From: Micropterix aruncella
Lineage: Eukaryota; Arthropoda; Insecta; Lepidoptera; Micropterigidae
DNA: 64,000 nt
Direction: 5' to 3'
Assembly: GCA_944548615.1 (NCBI GenBank)
Contig: OX155950.1
Coordinates: 34,931,610-34,995,609 of the forward strand
The position numbers and the translations under genes are program-made. Every line of letters starts with the position of its first letter. Within the stretch, counting starts at the first letter, position 1. Of the stretch, positions 37,080 through 47,761 are shown piece after piece. The notes under the pieces were generated by a model. That model worked only from the letters and a program-made list of their open reading frames with translations. It did not search any database and was not told the DNA's origin.

Positions 37080-37650
37080 AGAGAATTTTTCAAGTCTGTA
37101 GGGGAGTATTAAAATAAATGGTGTCCTCGTTAACAACCATCGTTATTCCGATGACACAGTCTTGATTGACACAAACTTCAACTATCTGCAGTAACTTATT
37201 CAAAGCCTAAATGATGTAGCTGAAAATTGCAGTTAGCGCATTAATAAAAGCAACTTACCGTTGCAAAATTGCAGTTTACCGAGTGTATGATAACTGCTCG
37301 CAATGAATTTCCTTTAACGATTATTATTCGTAACATCGAATATATACAACGAACAGAGAAATATATATATATACCTATCTTGGAAATTATGTGAATGAGA
37401 ATTGGGACCACAGCTTGGGAGATACATCGCTGAATTTAACAAGCACGGCAAGCCTTCTATAAAGCGACCAAGCTAATGTGCGCCAGGGACTTTAGCCTAC
37501 AACCCCGTTTACGCATTATTTATTGCTATGTCTTTCCCGTCCTTATGCATGGAACTAAACCATGGACGTTAATACAGAATATGTGTAAAAAAATAGACGC
37601 TTTTGAAATTGGACAAAAGAATGATTATGATATCGTAAGTTGATCAAGTT
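37080..37650 (+). pseudogene. RTE-like LINE, reverse transcriptase fragment
   Basis: The plus strand reads NGVLVNNHRYSDDTVLID: the catalytic [FY]ADD box is here YSDD. Pieces in shifting frames follow: a FMITARNEF-like segment, then ARQAFYKATKLMCARDF, RLRIIYCYVFPVLMHGTKPW and KKIDAFEI. The order YADD, CARDL..., R.R.L.CYV.PVL.YG.E.W, K.L.AFE is typical of RTE-type endonuclease-reverse transcriptases. Several stops and frameshifts make it a fossil. Confidence 0.75.
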
Positions 37651-38079
37651 CGAAACGACTTTGTGCTTGCGAGACTTCAATTGAAGCTACTACTCCAAAC
37701 GAAACCGGTTTTATATTTTCACTATTTATATTTTTATTTATTCGGTATTTTAGAGGATTAAATACATTTTTAATTGTTTTATATTATTAAATGTAAATTT
37801 AATTATTGATTATTTTTACAATTTTAGAAGTATATCTTACACAAAGGGCTAGAATGTGTAACGTCCCTTCCGGGATGCAAAAGGTACGGCCGAGTTTTTA
37901 CTTCAGAAGTTTAAGGGTTAACTACATAATTTAAATTATGTAAACTCAAAATGACAATACAAAGAGTAGGGATTCTTACCATCTGGCTTATTTTATACAT
38001 AAAAATAAATAATGAACATTAAAAATATTCGGGTACTTGGGTATTTTGCGGACACTTAATGCTGAACGAATAGTATGGT
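37651..38079. other. AT-rich insertion, possible TTAA-type end
   Basis: AT-rich DNA. A motif reverse-complementing to TTAACCCTTAAACTTCTG ends at 37921 and is preceded by acgtcccttccgggatgc. It may be a piggyBac-like terminus inserted into the RTE relic. Confidence 0.35.
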
Positions 38080-38250
38080 CGACGTATTTTTATATTTAAG
38101 AAAAAGTCCAAGATATAAGGCCTCAAGGACGAAGAGATATGTCCTAGATTGACAATTTACATCGATTTTACGGAAACATTGCACGATTGCATAGTCAGTA
38201 AGACACAAATAACCAGAATGTTCGCCTACCTTCGATAAAGATGCTAACCT
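38080..38250 (+). pseudogene. Probable RTE-like LINE 3' remnant
   Basis: A frame reading LHDCIVSKTQITRMFAYLR and then a stop resembles the last residues of RTE-type LINEs (HDC...DR..W..MVANLR). It could be the end of the relic at 37080-37650, displaced by an AT-rich insertion. The match is weak. Confidence 0.4.
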
Positions 38251-39544
38251 TCAGGTGACCTGAAGATGAATGAGAATCCTTCTACCGTTTTGTGATGGCC
38301 TGGTCTAATTATGTTTAATGATTTCGCTGGTTATCGGCCTATTCGAAATACATAGTGCAACGCAGAACTAAACGGGATCATAGATGAACAGGGTCTAGAA
38401 GCCTGGCACTCAGTAGTCGGTATGACACATCGAGAGTAAGATGTGGGTATCCAACGATGATAAATGTAGGCGCCCGCCAAACGCTTGATGTCTAGAGACT
38501 CTAGACATATGTATATTGATTCGTTACTGATGACATATTAAATGCTCAGGCGAGGGCAAATGCAGCCGGCTAGATACCAGATACACATTTGTTCAATGAC
38601 TTTTGATGGGCAAAATACACGTATGCGTGCAAAATATATTTACTTTTTAAAATACAGTATCCATGGTAATAGACACATTCATTATATGGCTTCATCATAG
38701 CGCATATACATCTGGAATACACCTACTGGAATTTCATTCAACTATGCCATCGCATCACTCATAATGTCTTCTTGATTTCAATCGGTTGCCTTCAGCGGTA
38801 TTTTCTACTTGGAGGTTTAGTCAAAAATCATATGGACCCATGCCTTAAGACTAGGGCGCTCGATAAATCAGTGGAATGTCGAAAAAGCGGGATTCTGCAT
38901 GACCAAATTCCAGACTTGACCAAGTGTCATTGACTCTCGTCATTTGGGCTTATCGTGGGCATACTGGGACGTCATTCGCTATCTACTGATTTACTATCAT
39001 ATCTCAATCATTTTTACCACTCCTTTATTCGGGAGAAGGTCATTGCGTCGCCCCCAAAGTTTGTTTGAATTTGTTAATATTATCTAGTGAGGTATTGCCA
39101 GGTTTTATGTAAAACTTTATATAAATTCGAAAACGTTCTTCCATCCGACAGACGTGCACTAAACTCCGACAAACTGTCACTCAAACGCATATGCCCTACA
39201 TATCCCCGTGCACCGAAGAACAACTTCCAGGCTTCATTTGCTTATGGGAGGAAGAAATAAGGATTGAAACTTTTTTAACATTACTACATTATGTTGGTTC
39301 GTTACTGGTGGCAGGAGGAGATAATATACTCAAATGTTCATATAGGAGCAAGAACAAGGAGTCTTATGGTCTTAGTCTCGTATGGTCGAGTATTATGGTG
39401 GATGATCCCCGGTCTCCATGCAATGCAATCAACGTAGCCGGATGGATTAGTGGTATAATGTAAATTGATCTATGCAACACTTTAGGTCCCCATGTTTAAC
39501 TTAAAATATAACTTGGCCTTTCCTAATATTTACAATCTTACCGG
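38251..39544. other. No gene recognised
   Basis: Contains a small palindrome gtctagagactctagac near 38490 and a 90-codon plus-strand frame at 39191-39463 with no domain. It is probably old transposon debris. Confidence 0.35.
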
Positions 39545-39925
39545 TGGATGAGACCTTGAATTTCCTGGGAGTTGAAGATGATTGCCGTCTCCAGGTCTGG
39601 AACTATTGTTTAATTGCGGGATCGTAATGGTAAAGCCATGTTTCGTCCATAGATATAAATCGAGCCAAAAAGCGGTCAGGATTCTATTGTTGCATATACA
39701 ATGACCGTGGCGAAATTTTCAGTCTAGTTTTTTCTGCGCGTCCGTAAGCATACTTGGTACCCTGCGTACGGATACCTACTTCATCCCTAAGCAATCATGT
39801 GAAATGCCTATCGACATTTTCATTTTTTAACAATTAAACATCTTTTCAGTGACTGCCGTTGTAGAGCGACCTAAGCGAGAGTCTTCGTTAATTGAAGTTC
39901 TTCCATGTCCAAACTCAAAACACTA
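39545..39925 (-). pseudogene. mariner transposase relic
   Basis: The minus strand reads EFGHGRTSINEDSRLGRS near 39920-39860, then ATVIVYA and DRFLARFISMDETWLYHYDP (first catalytic D in MDETW), then WRRQSSSTPRKFKVSSTGK. These are successive landmarks of a mariner transposase: the linker after the HTH, the first DDE motif, and the W..SSSP.PKKFK segment. The frame is broken by deletions, and the second and third catalytic residues are not found. Confidence 0.8.
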
Positions 39926-40262
39926 ACGCACCACCATAGACTGTGAGAAGTATTAACCCTTAATATATAACGTAATTCATAAAATACTTGCTTCGTACAT
40001 ATTTTTTTCAAGTAAAGCTACGTAATAACCCCGCAAAATTCCGTCTTTTCTTAATTTTCGCCAAAACGCCTCGACGAGATACTTTGAAGCGTGTCGAGCC
40101 GAGATACGTAGAAAAACACGCAAACAAATAACTATATTTTGTTTTAAACTGTTTGTAACTCGTTATCACTTTCTTTATAACACCTTTCGTACATCTATGT
40201 GGTAAGATTAGCTGAAATCTTCATATAAAACGTATCAAATCATAACTGCCGACAACCTGTTA
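39926..40262. other. No gene recognised
   Basis: AT-rich, no structure seen. Confidence 0.35.
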
Positions 40263-40480
40263 TCTATACTATTATTATAAAGAACTAATGTTTGTAAGTT
40301 TGTAAGTTTGCAAATTTGTATGTTTGTAAGTTTGTAAGTTTGTATGTATGGGGTAATCTACTGATACTTATCCGATTTCAAAAAATCTTTCACGAGTGCT
40401 ATAGGCTATATTTTATTGTGATAGATATTGGTTTTCAATAAAAAATCACGACATTTATAATTCGAGTCGGTTTTTTTTAT
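40263..40480 (+). mobile_element. Helitron 5' end
   Basis: A followed by TCTATACTATTATTATAAAG at 40263 is the canonical insect Helitron head. Next comes a (gtttgtaa)n-like run (40287-40350), then ggtaatctactg, ttcaaaaaatctttcac and gtgctataggctatatttt, in the usual order for this family. No matching hairpin-CTAG end was found downstream, so the element is truncated or interrupted. Confidence 0.7.
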
Positions 40481-40519
40481 TGAGAATTTATTATTTTTTT
40501 AATAAAATAAATTACAAAA

Positions 40520-41022
40520 TCGTTGAGCGCGCTGCGCCATCTTCTTCATCTCGGAGTGTCTCTCTATTACTGGAGGTTGGCCGTTAGCTCTAAATATTTT
40601 TGTCGATCTTGCGTCATCCGGAAAAGCTGTTCCGTACTGGTGATCCCGGTCCAGTTTTCCACCCGGGGATTCTTAGCACTCCTGACCCATTTTAGGGCCG
40701 TCGGGCACTCGGGCCATGGCTAATTTTTACTTTTCTATTGCTAACTACTAGGGATATATAGTGCAGTGGTCTCCCTTGCCTTCTGCACTTGTGGTCTCCC
40801 GTTGCGCCATCTAGCGGTAGTTAAAAATTACGAAACAAACAATATTTGAGATATTTTATCCACCGCCAGATGGCGCAGCGCGCTCAACATTTGTCAAACT
40901 TTTATTTACCAGTCTTACAGAATATTCAAACTTACAAAATAAAAAAACATTTTTTTCTGACAAAGATTATTTACTTGCTCGTGCTTATTCACCCACTACA
41001 AAAATGTCACTAATAAAAACTT
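40520..41022. mobile_element. MITE, gcgccatctag family, copy 3 (rearranged)
   Basis: The core at 40799-40892 pairs gcgccatctagcggtagtta with taccgccagatggcgcagc-like sequence. The right TIR near 40988-41022 (cacccactacaaaaatgtca, then ctaataaaaac) matches the 31176-31563 copy. An extra half-core gagcgcgctgcgccatctt at 40525 suggests a duplicated or broken left half. Confidence 0.6.
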
Positions 41023-41524
41023 AGATCCAACCTAACAAAAACTTAGAACTAACAGTCATTTTATGAGGCATTTACTCGCGAAATGTACCCTCGTTTAACC
41101 GAGTACATTAATTCCACATTAAAATTAGAATACGACCCCTATTTTTTTACCGCCGCATGCGAATCGCTCCACTCTGTCATGAATATTATATAATCCGCTA
41201 ATTCCGCTAACCTCCGTGAATATTCTGTCGGCTTATCGGTCAGTGACTTTTGGATATCATTTTAAGTGTATTTTTGTAACGAAAAACGTGCGCGCATTCG
41301 AATTGTGTCGTCTTGTTCTACTTCTTCGCTTCGTCCAGGATTATAGATAAGTGGGTGCACTTTTTAGTATACTTGGTTTCAAGTTACTTGTTTTTATGAA
41401 ACAAATTTGCGCTTATCATTATGATATACACATACCAAGTTACTGTCATTTTCAAAACTTACTATCATACATAAGTAAGATCCCGCATTGCTAGGACGAT
41501 ATACATGTCTGATAACCAATAATG
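41023..41524. other. No gene recognised
   Basis: Moderate composition. No reading frame, tail or TIR was recognised. Confidence 0.35.
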
Positions 41525-41870
41525 AATAAAAAAAACGGTTGTGTCAGCCCAATACCCCCCCCCCTTCCAATTCCTGAACACCTCCCAATCCCACCAAAAC
41601 CACCCCCCCCTCCCGCCCGAACCCCCCTCCGCTAACTACCCTGGCAACTTTCCCCCTTCTCCTTGCCCTTCCCCCTTTCCCTTGCCCTTCCCTCCTTCAA
41701 CCCCCCTCCCCCCCCCACCCCGAGACTACCTCTTCGTCGACCTCTACCCGATAGTGTTTGTGTCAAGTGATTATCATAGCAAATGTAGTACAATTGTGTA
41801 GTATTTCCGTGCTATTAATTTGTGTTTTTTTTTTCAATATGATATGTAAAAATATGTGTCGTTTATATAA
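41525..41870. repeat. RepG repeat, C-rich segment
   Basis: Starts aaaaaaaacggttgtgtcag, passes through about 190 bp of C-rich low-complexity DNA (41541-41725), and ends with gtgtcaagtgattatcatag, aaatgtagtac and gtatttccgtg. It is the reverse-oriented match of 25430-25830. Its right edge is cut by the Helitron end at 41875. The plus frame through it (Pro-rich) is low-complexity and is not called as a gene. Confidence 0.65.
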
Positions 41871-41874
41871 GAGA

Positions 41875-42900
41875 CTAGATGACCCGGTGAACTTCGTACC
41901 ACCTAAAATTTATTTGATTGTAACTCTTCATTAGCATTTATTAATCCTAATGAACCTTCCAAATCTAATTCATTGAAATCTATAATATGGCCGAAGCATG
42001 TACGGTTTGAGTATCGTTTGGTGATTAAATGGAAGTCGTTTGTGATTACATGATAATATATATGTAGGTAAATGCAGTTCACATTCAACACGAAACATTC
42101 TGGTAAAATATGTTTTTCGTTTTGTTTTCCGGCGCATAAATAAATGATGGCGTAAATAAATGATAGCAAAAATGATGGCTTTCCGACCGATGGCTTGGCG
42201 AACACGGGACATACAGTTGTCCAGATTCCAAGTTAATTCCGCAAACTTCCAACACGCGTGATTTGTCATGGTGAAGGCCAGACGCACGGGGAATCTAAAT
42301 TCCGCTTTCCAGAATTACCTAGTGTACAACTGTAGATTGTCTTTCGTATGTCGAAAGGAAAAGATGCGCCAAATCGCCTCGTTGCTGCTGATATAGCGAC
42401 ACGTCTGATACTGAGATACACCTCGTTTGAATTCCTCACAGCGAAAACAGCCATATCGCTTTATTTTACGTATTTGCAGCATATGTAATTTATCGAGTTG
42501 ATGAAGTTGCAGTATTCCACATTGATTTGCGCTTTAAAAGCCTTGGAAGATAAGGCACAATCTAACGATTGACCACATTTATATCTTGCCCTTTGACCTT
42601 CACAACTGCAGATCGCCTATTGTCCGCAACTGATCGGCGACGATACAATGGGTATCCGTCATTGCTTGTGATGGTGTTAGCAATCAGGTCTCTCGGGTAA
42701 CGCTTGGAACAGTTACTATCGAGCATACAGGGCGAGATGTTGTTATAAACTTCGCGAAGTCCATAGATCATATTCTTAGGCAACACTGCAAGCAATTTCG
42801 GATTAACAGCTTTATCTTGTATTTCGGCCGAGATGATGGAATCATCTCAAATCAGTGCGGTTTGCACTTGAAGTAGCTTGCCGCACATTTGACTGACTTC
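41875..42900 (-). pseudogene. Helitron Rep/helicase relic with 3' terminus
   Basis: The minus strand near 42840-42562 reads PKNMIYGLREVYNNISPCML, then CSKRYPRDLI and NDGYPLYRRRS with VVKVKGQDI. This is the conserved Helitron stretch after the Rep nuclease. Near 42454-42330 comes MAVFAVRNSNEV with ISSNEA-like and F.FDIR pieces. Then, after a large deletion, RLAFTMTNHA and EVCGINLESGQLYV / RVRQAIGRK near 42290-42150 match the last helicase motifs (AMTINKSQGQS, GQLYVACSRV). The element ends with hairpin GGTG...CACC then CGGGTCATCTAG at 41875, followed by T. Most of the helicase is missing and frames are broken, so it is dead. Confidence 0.85.
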
Positions 42901-43195
42901 GTCGACCTATGTTATCTCTTCTTCTCGACATTGTAATGGACACTGTAAAACGACACGGAATTGTTTTCACGCTCACTCAAATCGATCGAAATTTCCATGA
43001 GGTCTTTACAGTATTGAAATCCCCAAACTAAGTCAAAATTCGTGGTTACGTCATTAAAAAAAACGGTTGTGTCACCCCAAGACTTTCCTGTCAAGTAGCC
43101 AGGAACGTAATTGATCTGAATATTGATATCATTAATCCTACAACAACAACCCCCCCCCCCCCTCCCCCAACTTCTCCCAACTTAGCGACACCCTT
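42901..43195. repeat. RepG head and C-run
   Basis: At 43058 the motif aaaaaacggttgtgtcaccc, then caagactttcctgtcaa and a long C-run (43150-43166), repeats the head seen at 52795. The preceding 150 bp hold nothing recognised. Confidence 0.5.
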
Positions 43196-43735
43196 TAAAA
43201 CTCGAAAACCGAAATCGACTTTGACTTTTCGACTTTTCCGACTTTTTCTACTTTTTCGACTTTTTTACTATTTTGACTATTTCGGCTTTTTTGGCTTTTT
43301 CAACTTTTTCTACTTTTCCGACATTTTCGACCTTTTCGACCTTGTCGACTTTTTTAAATTTTGCGACTTTTCCGACATTTTCGACATTACATTACATTAC
43401 ATTTTCGTCGTGTCCAATTGACGGCTAAAGACCGCTCTTAGACGTGTCAAAATAATTGTGCTAGGTAGTAAGTCTCATTTTCGACTTTTTCTACTTTTTA
43501 GACTTTTTTGACTTGCGACTTTTTCGACTTTTTCGACTTTTCCGACTTTTTCGACCTTTTCGACTTTTTTGCTTTCTCGACTTTTTCGACTTTTTGACTC
43601 TTGACTTTTCCGACTTTTACGACTTTTTCGACTTTTACGACTTTTTCGACTTTTTCTACTTTTTAGAGTTTTTTGACTTTTGCGACTTTTTTGACTTTTT
43701 CGACTTTTTTTATATAATTCCTTTTTTATATAACT
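43196..43735. repeat. 9-bp minisatellite (cgacttttt)n, interrupted
   Basis: Two blocks, about 43196-43385 and 43480-43720, are made of variants of gacttttt/cgactttttc. Unrelated DNA beginning with (attac)n lies between them. Frames across it encode only Phe/Asp/Arg/Leu repeats, which are a by-product of the repeat. Confidence 0.85.
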
Positions 43736-44010
43736 CCCCCGACTGTTAGTCAGAGTGCACAGTCGATTGGCTTAGGTGCGCCAGAAAGTTGGTCCAGGAG
43801 CGCCAGAAGGTTGATTCCCAGGGGAAATTGACCATAAGGCCAGAGTCCTACCCAGGCTCGCCCTTCATGCGTGGAGGCCGTCGGATAGGTGCTGACCCGT
43901 GAGTGTGACCAACCCTGAACAGAATGGGTCTTCGTGGCCAACTCAGCAAGGGCCCATTAACTCCCCAATGGGTCTTCGTTTCCTAGTAATATGGAAACGA
44001 CGCGAAGTAG
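43736..44010. repeat. FamH-related fragment
   Basis: Shares gtgcacagtcgattggcttag with 52390 and gggcccattaactcccc with 33281. It includes small hairpins such as cgtttcc/ggaaacg near 43976-44000. Confidence 0.5.
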
Positions 44011-44685
44011 CTTTCAGAAAATTTTAAGTGCAATAGAAAAGGAGTATCATCCTGAAGATTTTTCCGCAAGAGATCGCCGGGAATAAAGTGAGCCAAAAAA
44101 CGTTATAATCTGATTAATAAAAAAGCAATGTTTCCACGAATAAATTTATTTCTAATTACATATAAACACATCGTCATAAATTAAAAAAAATCATTTACAT
44201 ACATAGTGAGTTTCAATGACGAGAAATGTGGCACATTTAAAATTTATCTTGAAATATTACAACGTTTTACTTATCAGGGATACTCATATTTACAATATTT
44301 ATTTTATGTACATGTATTGTCCATTTTTTAATTATATTTTATGTATGTGTAAAAATAGCCTGCTGTTTGAAACTTGACTTTTTTAACAAATTTCGAAATG
44401 TTCAGACCCTTGAAGATGAATTTTTCTTTCTATCTAGAATAATATAATATTTCAATAGTAAGTAACTACCTAATATCTAATAAAAATATTTAATAAATTA
44501 TTCTTTATTTTCTTATCATAATTATATTATGAAATATTATGTTATAATTTACACATATAAAATATCGATTATAGATAGCTAATTTAGAGATTTACACAGT
44601 CATTTGTCTTTGTGAAGCATAGAGCATTCTAAGTCTTAGATATTTAGTTAAAAGACGTGACCGAATTGAGCGCTCTTTGTAGTTG
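44011..44685. other. AT-rich, no gene recognised
   Basis: No coding or repeat structure was seen. Confidence 0.4.
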
Positions 44686-45348
44686 AGGAGCCAGCGACAA
44701 AAAAGCCAAAGAGTATTGTAAAATCTGATACTTTTAGATCAGACAGTATTTTGACCATAGAATATCAGTGTATAGTCAACAGACCAGATTCCGGGACACC
44801 TGGCGCTGGCGAAACTACCAGGAAAGGTGTAATTTCAATTAGTACCATAAAGAGTTTCGGAAAAGCTGAAAATTCGTCAGTAGACAGTGGATGCCTTAAA
44901 AAACTCGAAACAAATGGTCAGACTGCTTAACAATAGAAAGCGTGGCATCGGCATTACTCCATAGATGTCACAAAAATGAAGTCCTTGCAAATACGCCGGT
45001 GCGTATTTGTCGGTAAGTATTACGCATAGTTCTAATGTGCCGCGCAATAGATTATACTTAATTTTTGTGACATGTATAGAGTAATGCTGACGCCACGCAT
45101 TTTATTGATAAGCAGTCAGACCATTTGTGTCGAGTTCTGTATTGAATCCACTGTTTACTGATGAATTTTCAGCTTTTCAAAAACATTTTTTGAGCATTAA
45201 TAAAAATTATATATTTCCTATTACGCCAGCGCCAGGTGTTCCGAAGTCTGGCCTGCTGACTGTATCCCAGCATTCTGTAGCCAAAATACTGTTTGATCTA
45301 AAAGTATCAGCTCTCACAAAACTCTTGCACTTTTGTGGCGCTGCCTCT
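44686..45348. repeat. Long foldback (inverted repeat) of about 660 bp
   Basis: The left arm 44686-44980 and right arm 45060-45348 are reverse complements at roughly 80 percent by eye, with a few indels. Matched blocks include ggcgctggcg / cgccagcgcc, the gatctaaaagtatcag segment, gaattttcagctttt and ttttgtgaca. The 80-bp centre holds another perfect hairpin, caaatacgc-cggt-gcgtatttg (44988-45009). The right arm has an 80-codon frame without a known domain. A foldback transposon or a long-hairpin RNA locus are both possible. Confidence 0.75.
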
Positions 45349-45830
45349 GCGCCACTCTCGGACTATTGAGGGAATATACAAGGACGCGTGTTTATCCATG
45401 CTACGAGGAGCAACTTTTTACTTTCTCTTTCGTTCTTGAAAAGTTTGCGTCGAACAAAACGTACGCAACGCAGGTGGGAATGAATATTGCCCCCCTGCCA
45501 CGGCCCTGACAGCGGGGGTGCCTTAAGTAAATATTACTTTCGTATATCAACGTTCCATACAGATGGAGTTTCAACTTCGAAAAGAGGGCAAGAAAACGTG
45601 ACAATGATAGAAACATCTCATTTGGGTAGTAGTCCAGTAAAAGTAGCATTAAACCTGGAAAAGGGTCGGGGGGTAGTTCTGATTTTTGACAGAGGTATAC
45701 ATTTTGGACTTTTGACTATTTGACGTCCCCGCACCGCAGGTCGTTCGATCTTGAAATTTTGCGGCCAGAATCAGTCATTGCACAATGTCTCTCTTTCAGT
45801 ATGTGCTACGATATACTTGATTATAGCGTG
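45349..45830. other. No gene recognised
   Basis: Short overlapping frames on both strands; no domain was recognised. Confidence 0.35.
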
Positions 45831-46428
45831 TAAAAATCTGCACATTTACTTTTAACTGCGGGTTCCCATGATTAATCATGATTAATTACCCAGTTAGAGA
45901 TATTTGCCAGTGAGCGCGCGGTTTAGACTATACGCAAGTATGGTGTGAGCTACCCTACGTATTGCCTGCTCCACACGTTTGCGAATGCTTTGGCCACTGC
46001 CTATGTCTCTTTCACCTTTTCCATACATTTTTCACATGTCACAGTGGCGCCCTCTCGCTTCCACCTTAGCAAGATGGCCAACATTCGCCAACGTGTGGAG
46101 CAGACATTGGGGTCGATTCTCTAGGCATTTTGACGTACTGCTTTTTCGCGTAGGTCTGCTTTTTAAACGATTTCGTTAACAGCAAAGCCGTGTATAAGCA
46201 GTGATACGCGTATACACAGGCGTACGTGTATAAGCAGGCGTGGTTGCAGAATCGACCCCATTATCGCAGGCGCAGGCAGATGTGGCGTGAGTCGCCATAG
46301 GTATAGCAAGCGCGAGCAGGCGAGGCGTGAACCGTAATTCGTATTACTTGAACCGCGTGCTCACTGGCAATAACTCGCAAAAACTATTATCTGTCAAAAA
46401 ACAGTGAAAAAAATGTGCAGATTTTTAT
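45831..46428. repeat. Inverted-repeat element with a cloverleaf layout
   Basis: Outer arms 45831-45847 and 46411-46427 (aaatgtgcagattttta) match exactly. A second pair is 45906-45923 and 46351-46368 (one mismatch in 18). Inside lie two side-by-side stems: 45965-45987 with 46082-46103 (gctccacacgt / acgtgtggagc), and 46109-46120 with 46248-46259 (ggggtcgattct / agaatcgacccc). No transposase frame. Confidence 0.7.
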
Positions 46429-46535
46429 CCCATAATAATGAAAAAAAATATTTTGATCTGTAACGCATTTTTTTATTTTTTTAACCCCTATCAAACTTAA
46501 TATCTAACGACATTTATATTACATGCGGGCGGCTT
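46429..46535. other. No gene recognised
   Basis: Short AT-rich spacer. Confidence 0.3.
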
Positions 46536-46660
46536 TTTATAACATCACGTGGTAGTACTCAGGCGGTCACCCTTCCAAGTACAGACCAGGTCCGAACCTG
46601 CCTGCGGTGATCTGACAGGGACTAGTACTTCGACACGGCAACGGACGTTACAACACTGCT
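46536..46660 (-). pseudogene. 5S rRNA-like pseudogene or 5S-derived SINE
   Basis: The minus strand reads gtcagatcaccg, then gtacttggaagggtgaccgc, ctgagtactaccacgtgatg and ttataaaa. This follows the 5S rRNA 3' half (GTCAGATCACCGAAG..., GTACTTGGATGGGTGACCGC, CTGGGAATACC). The 5' half (gttgtaacgtccgttgccgtg) is weaker. The internal region that binds TFIIIA is altered (gcaggcaggttcggacctgg). It is a single diverged copy, so a pseudogene or the head of a SINE3-type element is more likely than a working gene. Confidence 0.65.
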
Positions 46661-47098
46661 ACGAACGTTACATACTGATGGGATATTGAAGGGAAATAGT
46701 ATATTAAAACTGGATATAGGGATATTGATACTGTATAGGGATGGGAATGGGGATGGGGATGACGAAAGGGTATTGATACTGGAGGGATATTGTGCAAATA
46801 CTGATTTTGGCAGGAGTGGTCAAAAACTCAATATATTATTCGAGAGCCTAAACGTTATAAACCCTGTCAAAAATCAAAAGTATCTAACCGTTATCCAGTA
46901 AATTGTCTTTTTTCGGCTAGTTTGAAATGTAGTATTAGGCTGATTAAATTTATGTGGGATAGTAATGTGTGACTTCGATGCCATTTCTTGTAATTCGAGC
47001 CACGACCATCATCACTTAATTAAAATGCCAATGTGAACAACCTATAATTTAATTTTAGTTAAATAGACCGAATCGTCAGATGCGACATATGTATATAT
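46661..47098. other. 3' flank of the sidestep-like gene
   Basis: Contains a short imperfect repeat with gatattgatactg and ggggatggggatg (46680-46800). It is expected to hold the 3' UTR of the minus-strand gene, but no close AATAAA could be pinned. Confidence 0.35.
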
Positions 47099-47304
47099 TC
47101 AAACGCAGCTCTCCTGCTGTGCAGCCAGTAGTGGAGTACGAGTGGTGACTATCTCCCTGGGCGGCGCGGTTCTTAGTGCGGTCGGCTGGAGACTACCGTC
47201 GGCTCCGTCACCGGTGGTCCTCTGCGACACAGGCCTCTGACGAGGGCGCGGCAGCGACAGCTCGCCGTATTTGATATCGGAATTCTGCGTGGGAAAATAC
47301 ACAG
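47099..47304 (-). CDS. Sidestep-like gene, last coding exon (cytoplasmic tail)
   Basis: The minus strand after acceptor tttcttctgacag (exon starts 47304) reads SVYFPTQNSDIKYGELSLPRP when the S codon is completed by the T left over from the exon at 54961. It ends LLAAQQESCV and stop TGA at 47099-47101. The phase match across a 7.66-kb intron and the tyrosine motif DIKYGELSLPRP, similar to tails of Sidestep-family proteins, support the join. A second possible acceptor (cccacgcag, exon start 47288) would instead create an immediate in-frame TAA, so the upstream one is preferred. Basic and Ser/Thr-rich, with no domain. The join is an inference; transcript data would settle it. Confidence 0.62.
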
Positions 47305-47761
47305 CTGTCAGAAGAAATTGAGTCCAAAAGCTAAACACCCGCAATCAAAGGCCAAATACATCAAAATCGATTCCCTTGTTTACATTACCCATTAAAATTT
47401 ACCGAGTTTAATGCGCGCTTCAGGGCTGCTAACGCTGGCCACTTATTTATGGAATAATTTATCATTTCAAATCACGCAATGTTACCGTAACGCGCTGTAT
47501 GCGATTATGCTGGAAATATTATGTATATCAAGGTAAACGGTCCGCAGTGAGGGACGCATTTTCAAAGCCCCTTTCTCTCTTTGATGTAAGGAGATTGCGG
47601 CCATCGTGACCGGAAGGGTAATTCTCAAATAGCCCTTTGATTTCTGAAGATTATTAATTAACGAAGCGTACCACATTAAACATGATGTCGCATAATCAAA
47701 ACAATATAATTACAATAGGTATCGTTAGTTATTGGTATTGTGACTAAAGGGAAATTTATTA
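47305..47761. other. Intron sequence, nothing recognised
   Basis: Within the 7.66-kb last intron of the sidestep-like gene. The 64-codon minus frame at 47482-47676 has no domain. Confidence 0.4.

Noticed and set aside
41541..41801. Proline-rich 86-codon ORF
   Set aside because: Produced by a C-rich low-complexity tract of the RepG repeat; the reverse-oriented copy at 25575-25850 gives a similar artefact.
43221..43749. Phe/Asp/Leu/Arg repeat ORFs
   Set aside because: They are the translation of the (cgacttttt)n minisatellite; no other coding evidence.
47288..47304. Downstream acceptor (cccacgcag) for the last sidestep-like exon
   Set aside because: With the one-base overhang of the previous exon it creates an immediate TAA stop; the acceptor at 47305-47306 keeps the frame open.
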